A stretch of 7,105 nt of DNA from Alphaproteobacteria bacterium (GTDB lineage Bacteria; Pseudomonadota; Alphaproteobacteria; Rhodospirillales; Rhodospirillaceae), in the NCBI GenBank assembly GCA_003250275.1, contig QKGW01000421.1, positions 1 to 7,105 on the forward strand, given 5' to 3'. The position numbers were made by a program, and so were the translations under genes. Below are positions 1-5,591 of the stretch, one piece after another (the stretch's first letter is position 1; each line of letters opens with the position of its first letter). Below the pieces are notes generated by a model, which saw only the letters and a program-made list of their open reading frames with translations, was not told where the DNA came from and ran no database searches.

Positions 1-1213
1 CGACGACGATGATCGCGCCGTCGACGAGCATTCCGGTGGCGAGGATCAGGCTGAACAGCACCACCAGGTTCATGCTCATGCCGAGCGCGTAGAGCACCAG
101 GATGCCCGCGAGGAACGAGCCGGGGATGGCGACGCCGACGAGCAGCCCGGAGCGCACCCCGAGGGCCGCGACCACCACCACCATCACCAGCACCACCGCT
201 GCGATCACGCTGTTCTGCAGGTCCGAGAGCATGTTGCGGATGTCGGTCGACTGGTCCTGCGAGAAGCTCGCGGCGACGTTGGCGGGCCAGAACTGCTGTT
301 CGTCCGCGACCACCGCGCGCACCCGGTCGATGGTGTCGATGATGTTCTCGCCGGTGCGCTTCGAGACTTCGAGCGTCACCGACGGCTGGCCGTCGACGCG
401 GGCGATGCTGGTCGGGTCCTTGAAGCCCTTGCGGATCGAGGCGATGTCGGAGAGCCGCACCACGCCGTCGCCTTGCGCCTTGATCGGCAGGGTCATGATG
501 TCCTGCACCGTCTCGATCAGGCCCGGCACCTTGACCGCGAAGCGGCCGCGCCCGGTGTCGATCGCGCCCGCCGCGACGAGTTTGTTGGAGCGCGAGAGGA
601 AGCCGGTGATGTCTTGCGCGACGAGGTTGTAGCTCTCGACCTTCGCCGGATCGACGACGATCTCGACCTGGTCCTCGCGGTCGCCGCCGACGTTGACCTC
701 GAGAACCGCCGGGATCGCCTCGATCTCGTCCTTGAGGTCGCGCGCGAGGCGCACCAGGGTGCGCTCCGGCACCGCGCCCGAGAGCGTCACCACCAGCACC
801 GGGAAGAGGCTGACGTTGACCTCGTGGATCGAGGGTTCGTCGGTCTCCGTCGGGAGGTTGGATTTCGCGATGTCGACCTTGGCGCGCACGTCGGCGAGCG
901 CCTTGTCGGCGTCGAAGCCCGCGTCGAATTCGAGAACCACGTTGGCGCCGCCTTCGTAGGCGGTGGCGCGCATCTCCTTGATCCCCTCGATGCTGCGAAG
1001 CTCGCGCTCCATCGGCCGGATCAGCATCCGCTCCGCGTCCTCGGGCGAGATGCCCTGGTGGGTGAGGAGCACGTACATGATCGGGATGTTGACGTCGGGC
1101 GAGGATTCCTTGGGGATGACGACATAGGCGTAGAGCCCGGCGACCAGCGTCAGGGCCAGGGTGAGAAGCACCGTTCGGGTGCGGGTCAGCGCCGCTTCGA
1201 TGACGGTGTGCAT
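1..1213 (-). CDS. RND efflux transporter permease subunit, N-terminal part (runs off the left edge)
   Basis: This is the inner-membrane pump of a tripartite efflux system, which would use the proton gradient to expel substrates. The frame is open from an ATG at 1213 to the window edge, giving 404 codons; a full RND permease has about 1000-1050, so roughly 40% is present. The start follows an AGGA at 1222-1219 that overlaps the stop codon of the upstream adaptor gene, with 5 nt spacing. A first membrane helix lies at about residues 13-33, followed by the conserved PKESSPDVNIP stretch, then a long periplasmic porter region to about residue 330. Helices TM2, TM3 and TM4 lie at about 334-353, 356-379 and 382-404. 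TM4 carries GMLVDGAIIVV (394-404): Asp398 matches the first proton-relay Asp of AcrB (Asp407), and Gly399 replaces the second (Asp408). From memory, this DG form is usual in a widespread alphaproteobacterial subfamily and in some metal-exporting RND pumps. The substrate cannot be told. Confidence 0.93.
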   Translation of the reverse strand, partial: MHTVIEAALTRTRTVLLTLALTLVAGLYAYVVIPKESSPDVNIPIMYVLLTHQGISPEDAERMLIRPMERELRSIEGIKEMRATAYEGGANVVLEFDAGFDADKALADVRAKVDIAKSNLPTETDEPSIHEVNVSLFPVLVVTLSGAVPERTLVRLARDLKDEIEAIPAVLEVNVGGDREDQVEIVVDPAKVESYNLVAQDITGFLSRSNKLVAAGAIDTGRGRFAVKVPGLIETVQDIMTLPIKAQGDGVVRLSDIASIRKGFKDPTSIARVDGQPSVTLEVSKRTGENIIDTIDRVRAVVADEQQFWPANVAASFSQDQSTDIRNMLSDLQNSVIAAVVLVMVVVVAALGVRSGLLVGVAIPGSFLAGILVLYALGMSMNLVVLFSLILATGMLVDGAIIVV

Positions 1214-1220
1214 CGCGATC

Positions 1221-2303
1221 CTACGATTTCGGCGCCAGCAGGGTGTCCGGCGCGGCTTCCACGGTCTGGCCGGCGGAGACGAAATCCTGGCCGACGGTAA
1301 TCAGGCGGAGAGTTTCCGGCAGGCCGCCGAGCCACACCGCGTCGGCGTCCTCGCGCACCAGTTCGGCCTTGTGAAATTCCACCACGCCCGCGTGGTTGAC
1401 CGACTTGACGCCGATTTCGCCCGCGTCCGAGAGGGTCAGCACCGCGGGCGTGACGGCGTGGGCCATGGTCTCGCCGAGCGGCAGGGCGACCTCGACGGTC
1501 ATCCCCGCGGCGAGCGCACGCTCGGGGTTGGGGAGTTCGAGTTCGACGCGGAAGGTGCGGGTCGCAGCGGCGGCGACGCTTGCGACGTAGGTGACCGTGC
1601 CGGTCGCCCGCGCGCCGCCGGGGAGCGCGAGTTCGGCGGTGGCGCCGGGGCGGACGCGGGCGACGACGTTCTCGGAAACCTCGACCTCGATCTTGAGCGG
1701 GTCGAGTTCGACCACCGTCGCCACCGGGTCGTCGACGCCGAGGAGCGTGCCGACTTCCACCGGGCGGGTGTCGAGCACCGCGGCGAACGGCGCCTTGATC
1801 TCGGTGCGGGCGATGTCGAGCCTCGCCGCGGCGAGCTCGGCGGCGGCGGATTCGCGGTCGGCGCGGGTAGTGGCGACGCGCACGCGGCTGGCGTAGTCCT
1901 TGTCGGCGAGGCGGGAGGCGGCGGCGTATTCGATGTCGCGCTGCGAGAACAACGCCTCGGCGCGGGCGAGGCGGGCCTCGCGGTCGTCCATCGCGAGGCG
2001 GACGATCGGCTGCCCCTTGGTGACGCGCGCGCCCTTGTCGGCGAGGATTTCCGCGACGCGGCCTCGGGTTTCGGCGCGGATCTCGACGCTGCGGTGCGCC
2101 TGGGTGGTGCCCGCGAGAACGAGCCGCGCCTCGACCGGGCGCGCGACCGAATCGATCACGCCGACGCGGACCGCACGGTCGGCCTGGTGCTCCGGTTGTT
2201 GCGCGGGCTGGCGTGCGCCTCCGCCGACCATCCCCGATCCGACCCAGAGGACGCACGCCGCGACGATTGCCGCCGCGGCGACGTAGGAACCTCTTACGCG
2301 CAT
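1221..2303 (-). CDS. RND efflux periplasmic adaptor subunit (membrane fusion protein)
   Basis: This 360-residue protein would link the RND permease to an outer-membrane channel. The N-terminus (MRVRGS, then a hydrophobic stretch to about residue 24) is an uncleaved anchor or signal peptide. VAAC at 14-17 fits a lipobox, so a lipoprotein is possible, though hydrophobic residues continue after the Cys. A barrel-sandwich (lipoyl-like) domain spans about 70-198, split by an Ala/Arg-rich alpha-helical hairpin at about 105-167. The second lipoyl half begins with IKAPFAAVLDTRPVEVGT, a typical adaptor motif. A beta-barrel domain (about 200-277) contains TRTFRVELELPNPERALAAG, also typical of the family, and a membrane-proximal domain follows to the end. 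The ATG at 2303 is preceded by GAGGG at 4 nt. The stop is 7 nt upstream of the permease start, so the two genes form an operon. No outer-membrane factor or regulator gene is visible in the window. Confidence 0.95.
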   Translation of the reverse strand: MRVRGSYVAAAAIVAACVLWVGSGMVGGGARQPAQQPEHQADRAVRVGVIDSVARPVEARLVLAGTTQAHRSVEIRAETRGRVAEILADKGARVTKGQPIVRLAMDDREARLARAEALFSQRDIEYAAASRLADKDYASRVRVATTRADRESAAAELAAARLDIARTEIKAPFAAVLDTRPVEVGTLLGVDDPVATVVELDPLKIEVEVSENVVARVRPGATAELALPGGARATGTVTYVASVAAAATRTFRVELELPNPERALAAGMTVEVALPLGETMAHAVTPAVLTLSDAGEIGVKSVNHAGVVEFHKAELVREDADAVWLGGLPETLRLITVGQDFVSAGQTVEAAPDTLLAPKS

Positions 2304-2324
2304 GACACCCTCGATGCTCCCGCC

Positions 2325-2337
2325 AGCCGATAGAATA
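2325..2337 (-). promoter_or_regulatory. Weak candidate promoter -10 for the adaptor/permease operon
   Basis: On the minus strand, TATTCT at 2337-2332 resembles a -10 box and would start transcription near 2325, giving a 5' leader of about 22 nt before the adaptor ATG. No good -35 box lies 16-18 nt upstream, so a regulator-dependent promoter or a wrong call are both possible. Confidence 0.25.
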
Positions 2338-2391
2338 GCCCAAGCTGCACAGGGAAATCACGAAAATCGCATGAACTCGCTGCGGGAACAG

Positions 2392-2419
2392 TTGACCAAA
2401 TGCGGGGGCTCCGTAAAAG
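2392..2419 (+). promoter_or_regulatory. Candidate sigma-70-type promoter of the gcv operon
   Basis: TTGACC at 2392-2397 (5 of 6 consensus bases) and TAAAAG at 2414-2419 (4 of 6) are separated by 16 nt. Transcription would start near 2425-2427, about 17 nt before the first helix of glycine aptamer 1. A promoter just upstream of the riboswitch is where one is expected, which supports the call. The start site is inferred, not measured. Confidence 0.6.
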
Positions 2420-2442
2420 TGGGGATCGTCCTCGCACGCCGT

Positions 2443-2517
2443 CGCGGGAGAGAGCGGGCCCGTCCCGCCGCCGAAGGAGCAACCGCCCCCGGAAACTCTC
2501 AGGCACCAGGAACCGCG
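2443..2517 (+). promoter_or_regulatory. Glycine riboswitch, aptamer 1 of a tandem pair
   Basis: This RNA element binds glycine in the leader of the gcv mRNA. Helix P1 pairs CGCGG (2443-2447) with CCGCG (2513-2517). P2 pairs GAGAG (2448-2452) with CTCTC (2496-2500). A P3-type stem pairs GCGGG (2454-2458) with CCCGC (2464-2468). The family's conserved core is clear: GCCGAAGGAGCAA at 2470-2482 and AAACTCTCAGGC at 2493-2504. A 13-nt linker joins it to aptamer 2. Bases TCCTC (2429-2433) in the leader can pair with GGGGA (2526-2530) in the linker. This may be the leader-linker helix (P0) known from tandem glycine riboswitches, but I am less sure of that pairing than of P1-P3. The riboswitch call is firm on motif and context. 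Confidence 0.93.
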
Positions 2518-2530
2518 TCGGTCAGGGGGA

Positions 2531-2643
2531 CCTCTGGAAAGCAGGCGTGTCCGCCAAGGCGGGCATGGCCTCACCGAAGATGTAAGCCTGAGCGTGGTTG
2601 AACCCTCGTCCCCGGCGAATCTTTCAGGTTCCGAAGACAGAGG
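2531..2643 (+). promoter_or_regulatory. Glycine riboswitch, aptamer 2 of a tandem pair
   Basis: This is the downstream glycine-binding domain, next to the expression platform. P1 pairs CCTCTG (2531-2536) with CAGAGG (2638-2643). P2 pairs GAAAG (2537-2541) with CTTTC (2621-2625). The core ACCGAAGATGTAA (2573-2585) and AATCTTTCAGG (2618-2628) match the family. Between P2 and the core is a long hairpin (2543-2571) of about 12 pairs around the loop CAAG (2555-2558), with one bulged G at 2568; it is much longer than the matching stem of aptamer 1. Glycine riboswitches in front of gcv genes usually switch expression on when glycine is high, so the same is inferred here. Confidence 0.93.
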
Positions 2644-2723
2644 GGGGTCAATGGGCCGGTTTGCGGCCCGTGGCCGATTCGCGATCGCCTCAGTGCGGGC
2701 GCGACATCTCTGATGAGGAACCG
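2644..2723 (+). promoter_or_regulatory. Riboswitch expression platform and gcvT leader
   Basis: This 80-nt stretch lies between aptamer 2 and the gcvT start. It holds a GC-rich hairpin of 7-8 pairs (2651-2658 with 2664-2671, loop GTTTG). The hairpin is not followed by a run of T, so it does not look like an intrinsic terminator. The gcvT Shine-Dalgarno, GAGGAA (2715-2720), can be masked in more than one way: CCTCA (2688-2692) pairs with TGAGG (2714-2718), TCTC (2707-2710) pairs with GAGG, and GGTTCC in aptamer 2 (2627-2632) pairs with GGAACC (2717-2722). A short frame, 2651-2713, could encode a 20-residue leader peptide. Control of translation is therefore the most likely mode, by inference. 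Confidence 0.55.
2715..2720 (+). promoter_or_regulatory. gcvT ribosome-binding site
   Basis: GAGGAA, with its GAGG core 5 nt before the ATG at 2724, fixes the gcvT start. The gcvT frame is open further upstream to a TTG at 2598, but that stretch lies inside riboswitch aptamer 2 and encodes nothing GcvT-like. Confidence 0.85.
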
Positions 2724-3848
2724 ATGGGCGAAATTCACCCCGAGACCCTTCTCACCACGCCGCTCGACGGGCTGCACCGCGAGCTTGGCGCGCGCATGGT
2801 GCCGTTCGCCGGGTATGCGATGCCGGTGCAGTACAAAGGCGGCATCCTCGCCGAACACGCGCAGACCCGCACCCACGCCGGTCTGTTCGACGTCTCCCAC
2901 ATGGGCCAGGCCGAGGTGCGCCATCCCGACGGCGTCGCCGCCGCGGCGCGCGCCTTCGAGGCGCTGGTGCCGGGCGAACTTCAGGCGCTCAAGCAGGGCC
3001 AGATCCGCTACACCCTGTTCACCAACGCGGCGGGCGGCATTCTCGACGACCTGATGGTGACCAACGCGGGCGACCGGCTCTACGTCGTCGTCAACGCCGC
3101 GTGCAAGGCGCAGGACTTCGCCCACATGCAGGCGAACCTCGCCGGGTGCGAACTCACCATCCTCGAGGACCGCGCGCTGCTCGCGATCCAGGGGCCGGAA
3201 GCGGCCAAGGTGATCGCGCGCCTCGCCCCCGAGGCCGCGGACATGCCGTTCATGACCGCCAAGGCGTTCGCGCTCGGCGGAATTCCGGTGTGGGCATCGC
3301 GCTCGGGCTACACCGGCGAGGACGGCTACGAGATTTCCGTCGCGTCCGCCGAGGCCGAGGCGCTCGCGCGCCTGCTGCTCGCCGAACCCGAGGTCGAGGC
3401 CGCGGGCCTGGGCGCGCGCGACAGCCTGCGCCTGGAAGCCGGGCTCTGCCTCTACGGCTCCGACATCGACACCGCGACCACGCCGATCGAGGCGGGGCTC
3501 AAGTGGGTGATCGGCAAGCGCCGCCGCGAGGAAGGCGGCTTCCCTGGCGCGGAGACGATCCTCACGCAACTCGCCGAGGGCGCCGGACGCAGCCGCGTCG
3601 GCCTCCGGCTCGAAGGCCGCCAGCCGGCGCGCGCGCACTCCGAAATCGTCGATGCCGACGGCAACGTCATCGGCGAGGTGACCTCGGGCGGTTGGGGCCC
3701 GACGGTCGAGGCCGCGGTCGCGATGGGGTATGTGAAGTCCGCCTTCGCCCAGCCGGGCACGGCGGTGGGTTGCCTCGTGCGCGGCAAGGCGCTCAAGGCG
3801 GAAGTGGTGCCGATGCCGTTCGCGCCGCACCGGTATTTCAAAGGCTGA
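2724..3848 (+). CDS. gcvT: Glycine cleavage system T protein (aminomethyltransferase)
   Basis: GcvT is a cytoplasmic enzyme. It takes the aminomethyl group from the lipoyl arm of GcvH, transfers its one-carbon unit to tetrahydrofolate as 5,10-methylene-THF, and releases ammonia. The protein has 374 residues, close to the usual 360-375. Recognisable family motifs are FDVSHMGQAEV (55-65), NAAGGILDDLMV (101-112; one of Asp108/109 should be the catalytic Asp), YTGEDGYEI (196-204), GLGARDSLRLEAGLCLYGSD (228-247) and the C-terminal MGYV...VRGKALKAEVV region. The folate-binding N-terminal domain and the C-terminal barrel domain are both complete. It is the first gene of the operon and directly follows the glycine riboswitch, 19 nt before gcvH. 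No frameshift or missing segment is seen. Related folate-binding enzymes such as sarcosine oxidase subunits or YgfZ are excluded by the motifs and the gcvH/gcvP neighbours. Confidence 0.98.
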   Translation: MGEIHPETLLTTPLDGLHRELGARMVPFAGYAMPVQYKGGILAEHAQTRTHAGLFDVSHMGQAEVRHPDGVAAAARAFEALVPGELQALKQGQIRYTLFTNAAGGILDDLMVTNAGDRLYVVVNAACKAQDFAHMQANLAGCELTILEDRALLAIQGPEAAKVIARLAPEAADMPFMTAKAFALGGIPVWASRSGYTGEDGYEISVASAEAEALARLLLAEPEVEAAGLGARDSLRLEAGLCLYGSDIDTATTPIEAGLKWVIGKRRREEGGFPGAETILTQLAEGAGRSRVGLRLEGRQPARAHSEIVDADGNVIGEVTSGGWGPTVEAAVAMGYVKSAFAQPGTAVGCLVRGKALKAEVVPMPFAPHRYFKG

Positions 3849-3867
3849 AGCCAGAGGGGACAGAACA

Positions 3868-4245
3868 ATGGCGAAAATCTACTTCTCCGAAGACCACGAG
3901 TGGATCTCCGTCGAGGGCGGGGTGGGCACCGTCGGCATCACCGAGTACGCGCAGGAGCAACTGGGCGACGTGGTGTTCGTCGAGCTGCCGGAAACCGGCG
4001 CGAACATCGACCGCGGCGATGACGTGGCGGTGGTGGAATCGGTCAAGGCCGCGAGCGAGGTCTACTCGCCGGTTTCGGGCGAGATCGTCGAGATCAACGA
4101 GGAACTGGCCGACGCGCCCGGCCTCGTCAACCAGAACGCCGAAGGCGACGGCTGGTTCTTCAAGATCGCGCTCTCCGACGACAGCGAGCTCGACGAACTG
4201 ATGAACCGCGAGGACTACGCCGCGTTCATCGAGGGCCTCGAATAA
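3868..4245 (+). CDS. gcvH: Glycine cleavage system H protein (lipoyl carrier)
   Basis: GcvH is the small mobile carrier whose lipoyl-lysine arm accepts aminomethyl from the P protein, presents it to GcvT, and is reoxidised by the L protein. It has 125 residues, a normal length. The lipoylation site is Lys60 in ESVKAASEVYSPVSGEIVEIN-like context (ESVK at 57-60), exactly the family motif. The N-terminus (YFSEDHEW, 5-12), the GITEYAQEQLGD motif (23-34) and the WFF motif near the end are also typical. The ATG at 3868 has a strong AGAGGGGA (3853-3860) 7 nt upstream. The stop codon TAA (4243-4245) shares one base with the gcvPA start, so translation is probably coupled. The enzymes that attach lipoate are not in this window. 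Confidence 0.98.
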   Translation: MAKIYFSEDHEWISVEGGVGTVGITEYAQEQLGDVVFVELPETGANIDRGDDVAVVESVKAASEVYSPVSGEIVEINEELADAPGLVNQNAEGDGWFFKIALSDDSELDELMNREDYAAFIEGLE

Positions 4246-5591
4246 TGCGCTATCTGCCGCTGAGCGCCGAGGATCGCGCCGAGATGCTGCGCGCGATCGG
4301 CGCTTCCTCGGTCGAGGACCTGTTCGTCGACGTGCCGGAAGCGGTGCGCGCGGGCGCGGTCTTCGACCTTCCCGACCATCAGGGCGAACTCGCGATCGAG
4401 AAGGCCTTCACCGCGTTCGCGATGAAGAACCTTGCGCCCGGTTGCGCGCCCACCTTCCTCGGGGCGGGGGCGTATCGCCACCACGGCCCGGCGGCGGTCG
4501 ACGCGCTGATCCAGCGCGGCGAGTTCCTCACCAGCTACACGCCGTATCAGCCCGAGATCTCGCAGGGCACGCTGCAGGCGTTGTTCGAGTTCCAGACCCA
4601 GGTGTGTCTCCTCACCGGGATGGAGGTCGCCAACGCGTCGATGTACGACGCCGCCACCGCCTGCGCCGAAGCGGCGCTGATGGCGGCGCGCGTCACCCGC
4701 CGCAAGGCGGTGCTGGTCTCGGGCTCGGTGCACCCGCACTACGCCGAGGTCACCCAGACGCAGCTGCGCTTCACCGATCTCTCGTGCGAGGTGCTCGCGC
4801 CCGACCCGGTCGGCATCGAGGACCTGATCGGCCGCATCGATCCGTCGCTCGCGTGCGTGATGGTGCAGACCCCGAGCGTGTTCGGGCGTCTCTCCGACTA
4901 CACCACCCTCGCCAAGGTCTGCCACGAGATGGGCGTGCTCCTGATCGTCGCGGTGGCCGAGCCGGTGTCGCTCGGCGCGCTGATGCCGCCGGGCGAGATG
5001 GGCGCGGACATCGTCGTCGTCGACGGCTCCTCGCTCGGGATGCCGCTCTCCTTCGGCGGCCCCGGCGTCGGCCTGTTCGCCACCCGCGAGAAGTACGTGC
5101 GCAACATGCCGGGCCGCCTCGTCGGCCAGACCGTCGACGTCGACGGCCGCCGCGGCTGGGTGCTCACCCTCTCGACGCGCGAGCAGCACATCCGCCGCGA
5201 GAAGGCGACTTCGAACATCTGCACCAACTCGGGCCTGTGCGCGCTCGCGTTCTCGATCCACATGGCGATGCTGGGCGAGGCGGGCTTCACCAAGCTCGCG
5301 CGCGTCAACCACGCCACCGCGGTCAAGCTCGCGCAGAAGCTCGCGGCGGTGCCGGGGGTGAAGCTGGCGACGCCGGAATTCTTCAACGAGTTCGCGGTGA
5401 TGCTGCCGAAGCCCGCCGCCCCGGTGGTCGAGGCTCTGGCGGCGAAGGGGATCCTCGGCGGCGTGCCCGCGCAGCGATTGTTCCCGACCTATCCGGAGCT
5501 TGAAAACCTGTTGCTGCTCGCGGCGACCGAAACCAACAGCGAAGAGGACATCGACGCCCTCGTCGCCGCGCTCGCGGAGGTTCTGCGATGA
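4245..5591 (+). CDS. gcvPA: Glycine dehydrogenase (decarboxylating) subunit 1, P-protein alpha chain
   Basis: This is the N-terminal half of the P protein, which decarboxylates glycine on PLP and loads the aminomethyl group onto GcvH. In split systems it pairs with GcvPB as an alpha2-beta2 enzyme; the PLP lysine is on the other chain. The 448 residues match the usual length. Family motifs are the early leucine-rich segment, FLGAGAYRHHGPAAV (71-85), TSYTPYQPEISQGTLQALFE (96-115), NASMYDAATA (130-139), PGEMGADIVV (249-258) and TREQHIRREKATSNICTNSG (311-330). Small departures from the forms I remember are Ala136 in MYDAATA, where Gly is common, and VDGSSLG (259-265), where an EGQS-like sequence is common. 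The start overlaps the gcvH stop as TAATG, with GAGGG at 4231-4235 upstream. The stop overlaps the gcvPB start by 4 nt (ATGA). Confidence 0.98.
   Translation: MRYLPLSAEDRAEMLRAIGASSVEDLFVDVPEAVRAGAVFDLPDHQGELAIEKAFTAFAMKNLAPGCAPTFLGAGAYRHHGPAAVDALIQRGEFLTSYTPYQPEISQGTLQALFEFQTQVCLLTGMEVANASMYDAATACAEAALMAARVTRRKAVLVSGSVHPHYAEVTQTQLRFTDLSCEVLAPDPVGIEDLIGRIDPSLACVMVQTPSVFGRLSDYTTLAKVCHEMGVLLIVAVAEPVSLGALMPPGEMGADIVVVDGSSLGMPLSFGGPGVGLFATREKYVRNMPGRLVGQTVDVDGRRGWVLTLSTREQHIRREKATSNICTNSGLCALAFSIHMAMLGEAGFTKLARVNHATAVKLAQKLAAVPGVKLATPEFFNEFAVMLPKPAAPVVEALAAKGILGGVPAQRLFPTYPELENLLLLAATETNSEEDIDALVAALAEVLR

Noticed and set aside
17..22. Loss of the second TM4 aspartate in the RND permease (DG instead of DD) as a sign of an inactive pump
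   Set aside because: The first Asp is kept, and the DG form is, from memory, normal in a widespread RND subfamily, so it does not indicate a dead gene.
1161..2333. Plus-strand open frame (390 codons) opposite the adaptor gene
   Set aside because: The minus strand encodes a full membrane fusion protein with domain motifs; the plus-strand product is Gly/Asp/Arg/Ala-rich with no family signal.
1186..2574. Alternative minus-strand open frame (462 codons) overlapping the adaptor gene
   Set aside because: It is out of frame with the recognised adaptor, extremely Arg/Pro/Gly-rich, and extends into the riboswitch.
2302..2601. Plus-strand open frame across the divergent intergenic region
   Set aside because: It runs through the promoter and both riboswitch aptamers and has no recognisable protein features; the RNA element explains the sequence better.
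2651..2671. Intrinsic terminator after the riboswitch
   Set aside because: The hairpin is strong but has no T-tract after it.
2598..2723. N-terminal extension of gcvT starting from a TTG at 2598
   Set aside because: It overlaps aptamer 2 of the riboswitch, lacks a ribosome-binding site and encodes nothing GcvT-like; the ATG at 2724 has a well-spaced GAGGAA.
2571..3830. Minus-strand open frame (419 codons) opposite gcvT and aptamer 2
   Set aside because: It is antisense to gcvT with shadow-like composition, and its end lies inside the riboswitch.
4215..5312. Minus-strand open frame (365 codons) opposite gcvPA
   Set aside because: Same reasoning: it shadows the conserved gcvPA frame and has the low-complexity composition of an antisense frame.
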